Shown here piece after piece: positions 10,795 through 21,719 of a stretch of 64,000 bases of DNA. The notes below the pieces were generated by a model. The model did not search any database and was not told where the DNA came from. It saw nothing but the letters and a program-made list of their open reading frames with translations. Source of the DNA: Elgaria multicarinata webbii (lineage: Eukaryota; Chordata; Lepidosauria; Squamata; Anguidae); contig NC_086192.1 in NCBI RefSeq assembly GCF_023053635.1, forward strand, positions 10,341,001-10,405,000. The letters run 5' to 3'. How positions within the stretch are numbered: the first letter of the stretch is position 1; each line of letters opens with the position of its first letter. The position numbers and the translations under genes are program-made.

Positions 10795-11110
10795 TATTTT
10801 ATGCATCTATACCTACAAGCCTTCAACCAAACAGTTCCCAGGATGGCTCAAGGTTGAATTAAAATTAAAATCAGTACACAGGTCAACCCAAGTGTTAAAA
10901 TAGTAATGACCAGCAAATAAAAGCAGCAGAAAGCAGGTGAGTCTCCCGAGGGAGGGAATTCCATAAAAGAGGGTGCCACCACTGAAAAGGCCCTCTCTCT
11001 GGTTGCCAGTGAAATTGCCCCAGATGGCAGATGTACCCAAGGGAGAGTCTTACTCAATGACCTCAACACACAGGCAGTTGAATGTAGGAACAGGCACTCC
11101 CTTCAGAGAC
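10795..11110 (-). mobile_element. L2 LINE fragment
   Basis: The antisense strand reads ATRERAFSVVAPSFMEFPPS (L2 ORF2 end). Then follows AGCAGAAAGCAGGTGAGTCT and ACAAGCCTTCAACC, typical of antisense L2 tails. Confidence 0.6.
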
Positions 11111-11735
11111 CCAGGTCACAACCTGTATCTATTTTGACACACTTTCAGACCCTCTTCACTACCGTAGGATTGAAGGAATTCTTGTATACTTAAAAAAAAG
11201 AAGAAAATAATGCATTTGTCCAAATCAGGCAGTTCTCATGAGTTGTTGCAAACAGCTACAGAACCACTCTGCTTGAAAAAAGCAAAATTCAATCCTCACC
11301 AGCAAGGTAACCCTCTGAAAAGGGCACTGGAGAAGTTAGATATCCTTAGATGACCTCTTGGGACGACAGGTGGTGGTTTCATCTGAAGATCAACTATCAG
11401 AGAAGTTTAGCTATCCGTACGAACAACACACAGCAAAGTGCTCAATTTGTTTTTCTAGTATTTCCCCCATAACTTTGTCACGCCGTTGTGCTGCCAAGTG
11501 ATGTCCCAACACAGTGTAAACATGGCATAAAGATGAGATGTTGGAAGGCTGAGTGAGGAGACGAGACCAAGAATCCTTAACATATTGCTTATAAGCACGT
11601 CATGTTTCCCTTCTCAGGTTTCCCCATTCATTGCTCTGCTTGCCAATGTCACAACAGCCTCCTCTCAGAAGTGGAAGAGGTGCCAACGTTTGGAGAAAGG
11701 GGGGAACGAGACTCATATTTCCGATTGTGCAATGG

Positions 11736-11825
11736 GTCACGTTCCCTTGACATCCTTATTAATCTGGGCCAAGTCAATATGTCACGTTCCCTTGACATCC
11801 CTATTAATCTGGGCCAAGCCAAACA
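11736..11825 (+). repeat. 45-bp tandem duplication
   Basis: GTCACGTTCCCTTGACATCC...TTAATCTGGGCCAAG occurs at 11,736 and again at 11,781 with very few changes, so it is recent or conserved by chance. Confidence 0.9.
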
Positions 11826-11888
11826 CCCTACATTTTACATGGCTGAGGTTAGCAGTTCCATAGAATGGTATTAACTAAACTCTTCGTT

Positions 11889-12050
11889 CAGGGGTGTTGA
11901 ATCCCTTTCCTCTGAGGGCCAAATTACTTTTTTGGAGTGGTTCCCGGGGTTTGGCTCCAAAGGGGTTGGCATCAAAATACCAAAAATTCCAGCATATTTT
12001 AGGTTAAGGCTCTTAGTAACTAAGCCTAAAGAAAGGAATTTTGACTTTTA
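11889..12050 (+). mobile_element. hAT-like non-autonomous element, one end
   Basis: It starts CAGGGGTGTTGAATCCCTTT and GAGGGCCAAATT and contains TTAGTAACTAAGCC as in the element at 48,680–49,470. The other end is not found. Confidence 0.5.
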
Positions 12051-12339
12051 AAAATGGGCGGGGGGAGGGAAATGTGGGCTCAGGCAGGTTCATACAAGTG
12101 AAGGTAGCTTTTCAACAACATGCCCCCAACAACTGGGATGCAGAGATACACTGCTTCTGTATCTGGAGGTTTTATTTCGCTACCAGGGAAAAACAGCTGT
12201 TGACTTCCTCTTCCACAGAGTTGGTTTATTCTCTTTTTAAAGCCACCTAAACCAGGGTCTACCAGCTCATCTTTTGGTACTGCCATGAAATCCATCTATC
12301 CAGACCCAAGTAAGCCAGGACCAAGCTCTTAAGTGGAGG

Positions 12340-12420
12340 TCTGCCCTGTTTTTTCAATCACTTTTTAGCTGGAGATGCCGGAGCTGTTCTGAAGCCATAG
12401 TATGCACTCCGCCACTGAAC
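12340..12420 (-). mobile_element. Type 3 SINE fragment
   Basis: AGCTGGAGATGCCGGAGCTG and the following short region match the centre of the type 3 SINE in antisense. Very degraded. Confidence 0.35.
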
Positions 12421-12854
12421 TTACGAAACAACCTGCACGTATGGGCTAAAGGGCCCGTGGACGAACCTATGACTTCGCAGGAGAGAAATGACTAGCAACC
12501 CCTTCAAACACATAGGCCTTTGCTGGGCTAGGAAGGCAGCCAAGTGGTTCTATCACACCTCCCAACTGGCCTTCCACCTTTGCGAAATCCCACTCCGGAA
12601 CGGTCCGCTGTCAACAAATAGAATATTACACCAGGAAGGCTGTTGGCCTGGCCCAAAATGGTTGTCCTGACCTGAGCGAACAAAAACCAGGTGAGAAGGT
12701 TCCAGGGAAAAATGCCCAGCTACGCCATCAGTAGCTGCTCTGGAGGGGGACTCCAAACAGAAGCACGCCCTCCGGCATAATTAGGTCTCATTCCCCCTCC
12801 AAATTAGTTTTGAATCGCAACAAGTGGTGTCAGAAGACTGCATAGCAAACACTT

Positions 12855-13060
12855 CAGGGTGCGATGCAACATCCTCTGATCCAAGCCAGGCCATTAAATC
12901 CACCGAGGGCAGTATTGCCAACACTAACTGGCAGCATCTCTCTAGGGTTGCAGAAAGAAGTCGTTCCTAGCCTGCCATGGAAATGTCGTGGATCGAATTC
13001 AGGACCTCCCCACCAGCAAAGCAGGGGCTCAGTCACTCCACAATGGCCTTTCCCCAGGGA
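12855..13060 (-). mobile_element. Type 3 tRNA-headed SINE, degraded
   Basis: Antisense copy with CAGTATTGCCAACACTAACT, GTGGATCGAATTCAGGACCT (box B region) and AGCAAAGCAGGGGCTCAGTC. Confidence 0.55.
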
Positions 13061-13325
13061 CTAGCCGATGCGTCTTCTCACAGCTGCCCTACTTCATCAA
13101 GTCACATACCACAATCTATTTGACGGCCCTATATTGCAGACCACTCATTCTGAGTGTTCAGCCTCCGCTGCGGTGAGCGGCTGATTCTGCCCCGTCCTGC
13201 TTCAGATGAGATTAGATCATTCAATCGCTTCCGATACTGAAATACACCAGAACTAACGGCCTTGAGGAGGATACCCGTTGTATCCCTGATGAATCACTGC
13301 TTTGGGCTTGCTAAACATAGCCCCC

Positions 13326-13360
13326 AATTTCAATTTGGGTTGTGTGTGTGTGTGTGTGTG
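13326..13360 (+). repeat. (TG)n microsatellite
   Basis: A short GT run (about 10 units) follows GGGTT. No function is suggested. Confidence 0.9.
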
Positions 13361-13645
13361 CACAGGCCTCTGCAGTTAGGAGTCTTGAGAAATACAAAGA
13401 GGCACGGCTTTTTCCTCTCTTCCTCCCTAACCATCTCTTAGTGAGACGGGGCTATATTTAGCTCATGAATTCAGTTCCTCACAAGTCAGACCCAGCGGTT
13501 TCAAAAAACACTGCACTCTTCCCTTAACCTCGAGCAATCTTCTTTTCCATCCTGCAGTAATGAAAAATCCCCCCAAAAACCCAAATGCATTGCATCTGGG
13601 AAGAGATGAGCCAACTCAGATACAGCAAACGCAAGACTGGCATAC

Positions 13646-13727
13646 TTTGAGGGCACAATCCTATGCGTATTTAATGTCCCAGTTGTAGGACTTTTTTCTG
13701 TCTAACCATGCATAGGATTGCATTTTT
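13646..13727. mobile_element. Palindromic MITE, TAA family, central deletion
   Basis: The ends GGGCACAATCCTATGCGTAT and CTAACCATGCATAGGATTGC pair as inverted repeats around AGTTGTAGGACTTTTTTCTG. Confidence 0.65.
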
Positions 13728-14257
13728 AGTCTCTGGGTACATTTTCACATCTAATACAGGAATGTTAAAGGGACAGGATTCACCTCAACTACCTGATGTG
13801 TAACGTCCTATACCTTAATCTACCCCACTCTATTCCCTTATGCTTTTATTGTTAACCTCCCCCCCAAAAAAGTTCAACAGAACACAAATACAAAAATGAC
13901 ATAGCTAATGCTGAAAAATAATAACGGGGGGGGGGGAAGATTATTTGAAATGCGCATAGGAAAAGCAAAGAGATTTCGGGGCGGAACAAAAAGATTCTCA
14001 GCACGGTTTAAAAGACTCACTGTTGTATATACTGGAAATTAACAATGCAAATATATCCATGTTTATTCAGAAGTCTGTCCCACTATGCTCAACAGGGCTC
14101 TCTCCCTGGCATGTATGTTTAAGTTGACAGCCTAAACTACATAAAAAAACAGTGGATTAAGAGATTGGTCATTACTTTTTAAATATATTGTCATAATAAT
14201 TAGACGAGAGTTATTAAGAGGTCAAACTGTGACACAGTTTGCTCTGCCATCAAATAT

Positions 14258-14335
14258 TTATTATCATTATTATTATTTATTACATTTATATACCACCCTA
14301 TAGCCGAAGCTCTCTGGGCAGTTTACAAAAGGATG
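14258..14335 (-). mobile_element. L2 tail fragment
   Basis: ATTATTATTTATTACATTTA, then AGCCGAAGCTCTCTGGGCAG, is the antisense of the common L2 3' tail. Confidence 0.75.
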
Positions 14336-14660
14336 CATAAAGCACGTTTGACATGCTCAGAGAACTTCACATATGCTCTCTGCACCTTTTAGGAAGCACT
14401 AGTCTTCGCTTTTTTAAGACTTGGAACAGTCAGAGTCTTTTTGAGTAGCCCCGTTACCATTTTAATCTGTTGTGTTAGTCGGCCTGCCTTATTTTATTAT
14501 ATCGGCTGTACTTTAATTGTACCTTAAACATACCTTCCCGGGGCAATTAAAGAAGTAGCTTATGTCAAAGGTGCAAGAGAGAAATGAATAAATGTTCCTG
14601 ATAAGGCCAATAGCACCGACTGCTAAGGGTGCTTGTCTAAAGAAACTCAGTGGGTTCACG

Positions 14661-14848
14661 TCCAAGGCTGAGTGGTACAGTGTATGCTTTGCATCTGGAA
14701 GGCCCCAGGTTCGATTCCCGGCATCTCCAGGTAGAGCTGGGAAAATTCCTGCCTGAAACCCTAGAGCCACTGCTGTTCAGGGTTGACGATACTGAACTAC
14801 ACGAACTCACGGTCTGACTCAGTGCAAAGCAGCTTCCTATGTTTCTAA
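14661..14848 (+). mobile_element. Type 3 tRNA-headed SINE
   Basis: Head CCAAGGCTGAGTGGTACAGT, box B GGTTCGATTCCCGG, body CCAGGTAGAGCTGGGAAAAT and 3' end AAAGCAGCTTCCTATGTTTC. It is among the better-preserved copies. It is a SINE and not a working tRNA gene, since the anticodon arm is not tRNA-like and the body continues past it. Confidence 0.7.
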
Positions 14849-15479
14849 GACGAGATCTGAACTGGCTCTTAGCTCACGTTCTTTACTACTGTTCCGTTTG
14901 CCGCACACAGACTATCAAAGAAACACAAGGGAAAAACTGTAGAATGACCAAGGAACCAGCAATTGGAGAAAGGATGTGTAGTCACCTGGGGAGATACGGA
15001 AGACTGACATGCAACCTCACTGGGATCCCTGCTTTGAGAGACTCCTGTTTAACAGGAAAACACATATACGAACAGCCATATTAGCCTTTTGGATTCTTGA
15101 AGGAGACTTTGTACCAGTTGAGCAATTACTTTTTAAACACTACGTGTTCACCATAAGACGACGTGTTCTTCAGACACACAAAGCAGAGCTATCATCAAGG
15201 AACGCATTGAGACCAAGGATTGGTAGGTTGTGTACAGAACAGATGACACAGCGTCATGTTTTTTGAAAGCATTTGTAAACGTTATCAGATGCTTATGCTC
15301 TTATTTCTCACCTTTCCAGACCATCTCCTAGCAAAGCTCCGGAAGTAGGTTGACTCTTCTGAACCTGCACAGTGGCAGAACTATAACGTGCAAAACAAGA
15401 ACAGATCACCCCAACCACCCAATAAAGCAAATTCGAGAAAGCAAAGACCTGCCCGGAGTTGACAACTGGTGCACCATAG

Positions 15480-15613
15480 GGCTAAGGGCACAATCCTATG
15501 TATGTTGAGACAGAAAAAAAAATCCTACAACTCCCAGCATTCCCTAGCCAGCATGACTGGCTGGGGAATGCTGGGTGTTTCACAACTTTTTTCCTGTCTA
15601 AACCTGCATAGAA
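15480..15613. mobile_element. Palindromic MITE, TAA family
   Basis: The left end, after CTAA, is GGGCACAATCCTATGTATGT. Its centre is AGCATTCCCTAGCCAGCATG followed by the complementary arm, and its right end is CTAAACCTGCATAGAACTGC. Confidence 0.65.
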
Positions 15614-15664
15614 CTGCTTGTAAGAACGAGAAGCAGATGAAAAATGGAGTTCCTTGTGAATCCC

Positions 15665-15745
15665 GTAATTCCAAAGCTGGCTGTGGCATTCTGGGAGTTG
15701 TAGGACTATTTTTGTCTAAACAGGCACAGGATTGCGCCCTAAGAC
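15665..15745. mobile_element. Palindromic MITE, TAA family, right half
   Basis: GCATTCTGGGAGTTGTAGGA...ACAGGCACAGGATTGCGCCC is followed by TAA. It lies only about 50 bp from the previous copy. Confidence 0.6.
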
Positions 15746-16994
15746 TATTAGCTGGGAAGAGTCCTATTCAAATCTTGCCTACGCCCAGTGACTAGACAGT
15801 CTTTGTAAGTCTGAGCTTCAACACTTATCTATAATCTGGGCAGGATACTACTGACCTAGCCTGGCAGGGCTGTTGCAAAGTCTGCTGAGAGAACACAAAC
15901 AATTTGTGGGGGGTAAACGCTCACACACCACCAGACTAATGCTGAGTCTTTGAACTGTCCTTGCCACTACTTTGTGAGGTATGTTCTCCACCTGCACGCA
16001 AGCGATTCTAACCTCGGCAATATACCCTTCAAAACAGAATACGTAAACCAGCATCGCAGACCGATCCTGAACTTTTTTCCCTTTTATTCGCAAGCCTCAC
16101 CAACTTTTAACAGGGGATCTTTCTTAGAAAGTAGCCTTCAGGCTTGGCTTAGTGGGAACGATACAAGATTTATACACTAGAGGGAGCAAAGGGGAAGGAG
16201 AGCTCGTCCAGGTGTGAAAACTCCTGAAGAGGAGATATATTCTACCTGAAGCTAACCTTTAGAGGAGAGGGGACTGCAATGGCTGTCACTCATTACAGCC
16301 TTAGTTGGGGGAGGGGGTATTCCCAGCATCACAATCCCCCCCATTTTTTTTGTAGAGTTTAAGGATTGTTTTGCTACCAAAATAGGGCAGGAGATCCAGG
16401 AGGAAAGATGAATCCCTTTATTAAGAACACCAGAAATAGTTTAATTGACACCTTAGTGGTGGTGGCGATATCAGGCATGGCATTATTTGGGCAGATCTCA
16501 ATAACGGACACCCCTGTTGACACCTTAGCAATGGACATGTTTGTGGGGAGGGCACACCCAGAAACAGGCTGAAACTTTTGTTTTCTGGGGGCAAAGAAGA
16601 AGAAATTAGGATCACCTATATAGGTTTGTTAAAGTGCAGGAAAACGCTTGACCGTCTCTGCCATATTTCAACCTCTCTAGTCTTTTCAGGTGACCGGAAG
16701 AGGGAATTTCAGCAGATGCACGTTCTCTAATCCAGACAGCACTACGTTATGACAAGCTGTGACAGCATACAACTTTATCTAGCAAGGTGCTTTCTCACAA
16801 TGTTGTGCAACCTACAACCTATGGCTTTTTTCAGTGTGATTATAAAAGAGGGGATTTTGGCAAGTCTCTTCCCCCAACCCTGGTGCATCACACTCAGTTT
16901 CAGCATGAAAGAAAACCAAGTGCAAAACCTTCTGTACCTTTTAGAGTTGGGCATGGCTTTTCTCCCCCTTCCTCCTCATCGACAACAACAAGTC

Positions 16995-17120
16995 TTCCCC
17001 AGCCTGGTGCACCCCTCCAGATGTTTTGATTGCAATTCCCATTATCCCCACTCCTGCTCATGTTGACCAGGGGTGATGGGAGTCAACCCCACCTGGAAAA
17101 CACCAGGCTGGGAAGGGCTG
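16995..17120. mobile_element. hAT-type palindromic MITE
   Basis: CCCCAGCCTGGTGCACCCCT, CAGATGTTTTGATTGCAATT and GGTGATGGGAGTCAACCCCA form the arms and ACACCAGGCTGGGAAGGG closes it. It belongs to the same family as 28,577–28,705. Confidence 0.55.
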
Positions 17121-17177
17121 AGTGTCACGTAAGTAGCGGAATTCACCTCTTTTCAGTCATTAGGAGCAATGAAGTAC

Positions 17178-17275
17178 AACAATTGCCTTACCAACACACA
17201 AGTCAGGAAAGACGTTCCTGATAAATAATCAATGACTGTATGTCAGGAAAGTCACTCCTGACAAATAATCATTGT
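17178..17275 (+). repeat. Two-copy 50-bp duplication with internal inverted repeat
   Basis: GTCAGGAAAGACGTTCCTGA and GTCAGGAAAGTCACTCCTGA are each followed by AAATAATCA. Each copy can form a GTCAGGA/TCCTGAC hairpin. Confidence 0.8.
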
Positions 17276-17976
17276 ATCACCTCCAACCTTAACCCCACAC
17301 ATACACACAAATCTTCACAACAAAAAACCTCAACACATAAATGCCTCCGCTGGAATTTCAGCCTCTATTAACTGCTTTTCTCGCTTTTCCCGCACTGCCA
17401 GCATCTAGACAAGGGCCTGCTCCTTGTATTTATTTAAAAGACGTGCACATTCAAAAAGGCAAAAACCAGTATAGAAATGACAACAGCAACTGGTTCCATG
17501 ACACCAAAACACCTGCAGACACTGATGATTGAGACAGATATAAAAAAAGGAGGGAGGGAGAAGCTGAGACATTGCCCCTGTTTTAGAGGTGAGAGACAGG
17601 AGGGAGGCGAAGGGGGGCAGGATTTGAACTCAGAGCCGGCACTCTCTCTAACTCAGGCCCCATCCTCTGCCCTCCACAGCGAGGCCACATGAAGGGCCCC
17701 TGCCTGGACCGACGGAGGAGGAGGAGGAGGAGACCCCAGCCCACCTCCAACCCAGGCACCAGGGCCCCCTTCTTTTGGGGGTGGACCCCCTAATTCTATG
17801 AGGGGGGAAACTATTCTGTGAGGGGAAATCCCCCCTGCTTCTCTCATGACAGAGAAAACCTCGTAAATGGACGAGGGGGGGATTTCTTTTTAAAAAGGGG
17901 GGGTCCGCGTTCGCTTCGCCAGCCTCGTGTCCCTCATGGGGACCCGTTGGCAGTTGCCTCAGGCCCTCTCATTTAC

Positions 17977-18130
17977 CTCAGTGACCCACACGCGGCAGCG
18001 GCGGCGGCTCCGTCCGGCTTCAGCTTCTTCCCCACCGGCAACTGCTGCTTCTGCTATTCCTCCGCCTCCTCCTGGTCTCGGGCCAACCCGGAAGTCGGGG
18101 GAGGGGTCTCCGCCCGGCTCCGCCCACCCA
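17977..18130 (-). other. VMP1: Probable VMP1 non-coding exon 1
   Basis: Reading leftward from the promoter, the first strong minus-strand donor is GAG|GTAAAT with the exon end at 17,977. VMP1 is known to have a non-coding first exon, and the only coding exon seen (2,498–2,599) needs an upstream partner. The right-hand boundary (start site) is approximate. Confidence 0.45.
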
Positions 18131-18520
18131 CCGGAAGTTTCTGTTTTCTCGTCACTTCCGACCACACTCGCGCTGTCGTCATTTCCTGTAAGAAGGTAAA
18201 GTGGACCCAAAGAAAAGTGGTGAGCGAAATGTGGGGGGGGGGTGAGTGGGAGGGGGGGTGAGTGGCTGACGCGTGGAGACGTCACTCGTAGGCCGTGGGC
18301 GTAGGGGGGTGGGCGGCGATGCGACGTGACGCTCGAGGGCGGCACGCGCTCCGTTGTGATTGGCCGGGAGCGTTTGTGATGTCAGGGGCCGGTTCCCAAC
18401 GTGGTCGTTGCGCTGAGGCTGACCTGAGGGGACGAGGAGGCGGCATCGACGATGACCCGGGCCCGGTGAGGAGAACCGGTGGCGGCCCAGCGTGGAGGCC
18501 GGGTGGGTGGCTGTGTGGGT
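17978..18520. promoter_or_regulatory. Bidirectional CpG-island promoter of VMP1 (leftward) and PTRH2 (rightward)
   Basis: This is a dense CpG block between the divergent genes VMP1 and PTRH2. ETS-type cores are clustered: CCGGAAGT at 18,088–18,095, CCGGAAGTTT at 18,131–18,140, the reverse form at 18,153–18,160 and TTTCCTG at 18,182–18,188. A CRE-like GACGTCAC lies at 18,278–18,285 and an inverted CCAAT (GATTGG) at 18,358–18,363. No TATA box is evident. Clustered ETS/GABP motifs in a CpG island are the usual form of vertebrate bidirectional promoters. Start sites are not visible. Confidence 0.75.
18150..18195 (+). other. PTRH2: Possible PTRH2 non-coding exon 1
   Basis: A donor AAG|GTAAAG follows 18,195 just downstream of the ETS cluster. 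A second good donor (GTG|GTGAGC) lies about 25 bp further and another near 18,475, so the exon end is ambiguous. The start site is a guess. Confidence 0.35.
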
Positions 18521-19195
18521 GGGCGGGTGGACGGGAGAAGAACGCTTGTGAATCAGGTTAAGATATGTTAATTTATGTAAAAATCCCGCAAAATATGGTA
18601 AAAATGTCGGGAAATGGCCAGAAAAGGAAATTTTGTGAAGGAATTCCCCCCCTTTTTTCATTTTTTTTAAAAAAATGCTCATATTTGCATACGCCAATTC
18701 AGTTTGGGGGGGGTGTTGTGTTTGTCCAGAAACTACAATTCCCATCTTCTCCCTGACTGCCTGTGGCATTTCTCCCGCTCTTAACGGCCCACGTGGCTGG
18801 AGGGAGCCTCCCTGCTTCATCCTCCCGGCAGCCCCTGCGAGGGAGGCTCCATGAGGGACTGGAGCAACTTGACCTGAACGTGACCTGCCCGAAGTCGCTC
18901 TGGGTCTCCTGGCGAAGGGAGGATTTGAACTGGAGCCCTACAAACACAGGAAGGAGCTTCTTGGTTTCCATCTAGCCCAATACTGACCACGTGGACGGGC
19001 GTGTGACCCTATGTAGAAATGCCAAGGATTGGACCCAGGGGGTGGGTTTCTCCATGCAAAAACAGGCGCTGTGTTACAGCCCTTTCCCGTACCCAGTTCA
19101 AACTCTCCAATATGAGCATGTCGGCTTTGTGAGTGTGAAGGCTGAGCCTTCTTGTCTTCCAAGCTCTTAACGTTTCTTTTGTCCTTGGTCTCCAG
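18196..19195 (+). other. PTRH2: PTRH2 intron 1 (probable)
   Basis: This stretch lies between the candidate first exon and the acceptor at 19,194. It contains CpG-rich promoter sequence to about 18,520, then A/T-rich sequence, then a degraded SINE. Long minus-strand open reading here follows from GC content and shows no protein family. Confidence 0.5.
18966..19092 (-). mobile_element. Type 3 SINE, degraded, in PTRH2 intron 1
   Basis: CCATCTAGCCCAATACTGAC, GGATTGGACCCAGG and CATGCAAAAACAGGCGCTGT follow the antisense order of the type 3 SINE. It ends about 100 bp before the PTRH2 coding exon. Confidence 0.5.
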
Positions 19196-19202
19196 ATGTG
19201 CT
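19191..19202 (+). promoter_or_regulatory. PTRH2: PTRH2 exon-2 acceptor and overlapping upstream ATG
   Basis: The pyrimidine-rich tract ends in AG at 19,194–19,195. The exon then opens with ATGTGCT before the proposed start. The first ATG (19,196) is out of frame with PTRH2 and would give a seven-codon ORF ending at a TAA that overlaps the real start. If this acceptor is used, ribosomes must bypass or leak past it. Confidence 0.6.
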
Positions 19203-19721
19203 ATGGATTATCTTCCTAAACCTGGTCTTTTCAGCATAATCGCTGGAGTTGCCTGTGGGGTATGCCTCGGCTGGGGCATTCGCGCCCGCTTCGTCCGGCC
19301 GTCCAATATCAAAATGGTCCTGACTGCCAACGAACTGGGCAACGAAGCCAGCGTGATGGGCGAGTCTGGAGAATTCAAGATGGTGATGGTTGTCCGGAAC
19401 GACCTGAAGATGGGCAAAGGCAAAGTGGCCGCCCAGTGTTCCCACGCGGCGGTTTCGGCCTACAAACAAGTCCAGCGCCGAAACCCCGAACTTCTCAAGC
19501 AGTGGGAGTATTGTGGGCAGCCCAAAGTGGTTCTCAAGGCTCCCGATGAGGAAACACTTGTTCAGCTCCTGGCTGAGGCTCAAGGGCTTGGCTTGACGGT
19601 GAGCTTAATCCAAGACGCAGGCCGCACTCAGATAGCCCCTGGCTCGCGGACTGTGCTGGGCATCGGACCAGGACTGGCTGAGATCGTGGACAAAGTTTCC
19701 GGACATTTAAAACTCTACTGA
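19203..19721 (+). CDS. PTRH2: Peptidyl-tRNA hydrolase 2, mitochondrial (Bit1)
   Basis: PTRH2 releases tRNA from peptidyl-tRNAs that drop off ribosomes. It is anchored at the outer mitochondrial membrane and also acts in anoikis as Bit1. The 172-residue product is close to the human 179. Residues 9–26 form a hydrophobic N-terminal anchor. The Pth2 domain spans about 58–172, with [20 protein letters not shown] at 63–82, [11 protein letters not shown] at 100–110 and [14 protein letters not shown] at 135–148, and the product ends HLKLY. The whole coding sequence lies in one exon, as in human. I start at 19,203 because a good acceptor (CTTGGTCTCCAG) ends at 19,195, so the longer frame from 19,152 would be mostly intron. 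An out-of-frame ATG lies at 19,196. Human has seven more N-terminal residues, so the exact start is less certain than the gene. Confidence 0.95.
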   Translation: MDYLPKPGLFSIIAGVACGVCLGWGIRARFVRPSNIKMVLTANELGNEASVMGESGEFKMVMVVRNDLKMGKGKVAAQCSHAAVSAYKQVQRRNPELLKQWEYCGQPKVVLKAPDEETLVQLLAEAQGLGLTVSLIQDAGRTQIAPGSRTVLGIGPGLAEIVDKVSGHLKLY

Positions 19722-21719
19722 GTCTGTCGTGTGCGGCGGAAATATTAGAAAATCAAGAGTGAATTTAAAACAAAAATTGGAAAGCCCACAAAACGCCAAA
19801 AACAATGACGATCAAATTCAATCATGTTTTCCCCCATTGTCCTCATTTGGTATACATAAAACACACCACGTATCTACCCAGGCTGTATGCTTTTGTTTTA
19901 AGCTAATTTAACATGAGCTTTGTCTTTATATTCCCAGAAGGTTGTTGATATACCTTTTTTTTTAAAGGGATTTATCTATTGGCACTGCTGTAAGTGCAGT
20001 GTGGAATCTGGGGCAGACTTTATGGTTGTTTTTCCAGAAACCTGAGAATCGGGTCTTTGAAATCTTCAGTCTGAATGGGGACGAGCGTAGCAAGGCAGGA
20101 GACATTCCTATTAATGGTTCAAACTGGAAGCACTGGAGGGACGACAAGGATTAAGCCATCTGTTATTAAGTTGACTTCTATATACACCTAAAATATGGTC
20201 TGAAGAGGTGTGGCCTCTAGCACAATGCCTGATATAAACACCATGGGTTATGAAGTGGCCTTTGGCTCACACGTCCTTGTAGCTCTACAATAGCAGCACC
20301 TTGATACTCAAGAAGTAAATCTTGCAGCAGCGCGCGACTCCTTTCTGATGAAACAAAATTAATCTGTTAAGTAGCTAACAGCAGCTCCTGAGCAATCCAC
20401 TCCGAAGAAATTGCAGAGTCGTAGTACAGGAGACTGCTGTGATTTGACCTAGGCCATGTCTCCAAAACGTCGTATAGGTGGGGCATAGCTTTTCTCCAGG
20501 TTTAAACTAGAGGCACATTCAAGAGGTTTTTTTTAAATGCACTTTTTCCCCTTGAGCTCCCAGAACCAATGGGGCAGGCATTTTGCCATAGCCACAGAGC
20601 AGTCCTATGTATGTTTACCCGGCAGAAAGTTCCACTGGACCTTGTTGGGCCTACTCCCACTAACGGAAAATCCGATGCACCGTCTCAACTTGAAAGCAAA
20701 TCCAACTGTTTTTAGTGACATTTACTTGTAAGTGAAGGATGTAGAGCAGGGATGCGAGGGCCGCATCAGGCAGTGCTAGAGAGCTGCACAGGTGTGTAGT
20801 CTGTACACACATGCACAAGGACTGAGGAATCCCTTCTCTCCACAATCTCGCAACACAGGTTCAGAAAGCAGTGTTAGAACATCAGGGAAGTCTAACCGGC
20901 CGCCAGAAATGGCTTGCACTTTTTGCAGCCTTAAAATTGCTTTGTCCTGCCCCTTTGGAAAATGGGACTCAGGGAGGGGATAATGGGTATCGGGTTTCCC
21001 TGCCTCTCAGCTCTTATCATGGGCTCACTCAAGCAGCTGTGAGACTAGCCTTGAAATCCCTGCAATGGGAATTGGCATTCCAAAAGGGTTCACGTTCTTT
21101 TGCTGGGGGATGGGAGAGTATTATTTTGGATACCGCAGTGATCCAGGTTTCACATATTTCTATAGGTTTATACCCCTGCCTGTCTCCTCTCCACATGCTT
21201 TCTTACGAGGGAGTTTCAGTTTGCGAAGTTAGCAGATGAGGTTTACAGCAGAGTGCCGTCGTGCAAAGGCGGTGAATTTGCAACTGAAGACATACCGCCA
21301 TCGCTCCTTCCTGAATTTGTGCTGCTCTGTTGTACTTGAGCCACAAACGCTTTGGGTGCTTTCAGCAAGAAAACAGGCAGCTGAGTTAGGACAGAGCAGT
21401 GAAGAAGGGCGAATCAGCCCCCACAACCTGGATTGGATGAATGTCCTATTGCTGCTATTTAGAAAAAGGTCAGTCACTTGCTGGTATGATGATGATGAAT
21501 AATCTAGGTCACCTTCAGGTAAAAACGAGAGGTTAACTTTTAGCAGGGATGGGAGATACAGGTGCTGCAACCAGCCCTTGAGAGCTGTGCACTCCTCTTT
21601 GCTGCTGTTGTCGCCAAAATCCAAGCAAGGCTGCAGAGAAGTGCCACACGTCAGGAACCGTTTCTCACATGCCCAGCGTCTGCAGAATCAGGCTCCTGAT
21701 AGGAGTGGGCTTCTGCTGA

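Larger units (their letters stand above)
2600..17976 (-). other. VMP1: VMP1 intron 1
   Basis: The 15.4-kb intron separates the promoter-proximal exon from the first coding exon. It is made of old LINE, SINE and MITE fragments listed separately. In 2,600–3,600, 3,840–4,800, 5,110–5,610, 6,530–7,140, 9,240–10,230, 11,120–11,720, 13,060–13,640, 15,750–16,990 and 17,280–17,970 I see no gene and no repeat that I can name, only A/T-rich unique-looking sequence with short G or C runs. Confidence 0.6.

Noticed and set aside
18179-18820. 213-codon open frame on the minus strand across the promoter region
   Set aside because: It lies in CpG-rich promoter and intron sequence, has a low-complexity Pro/Arg/Ser composition and no recognisable domain.
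19152-19202. Upstream in-frame ATG giving a 189-residue PTRH2
   Set aside because: The 17 extra codons fall mostly on the pyrimidine tract of a strong splice acceptor and do not resemble the human N-terminus.
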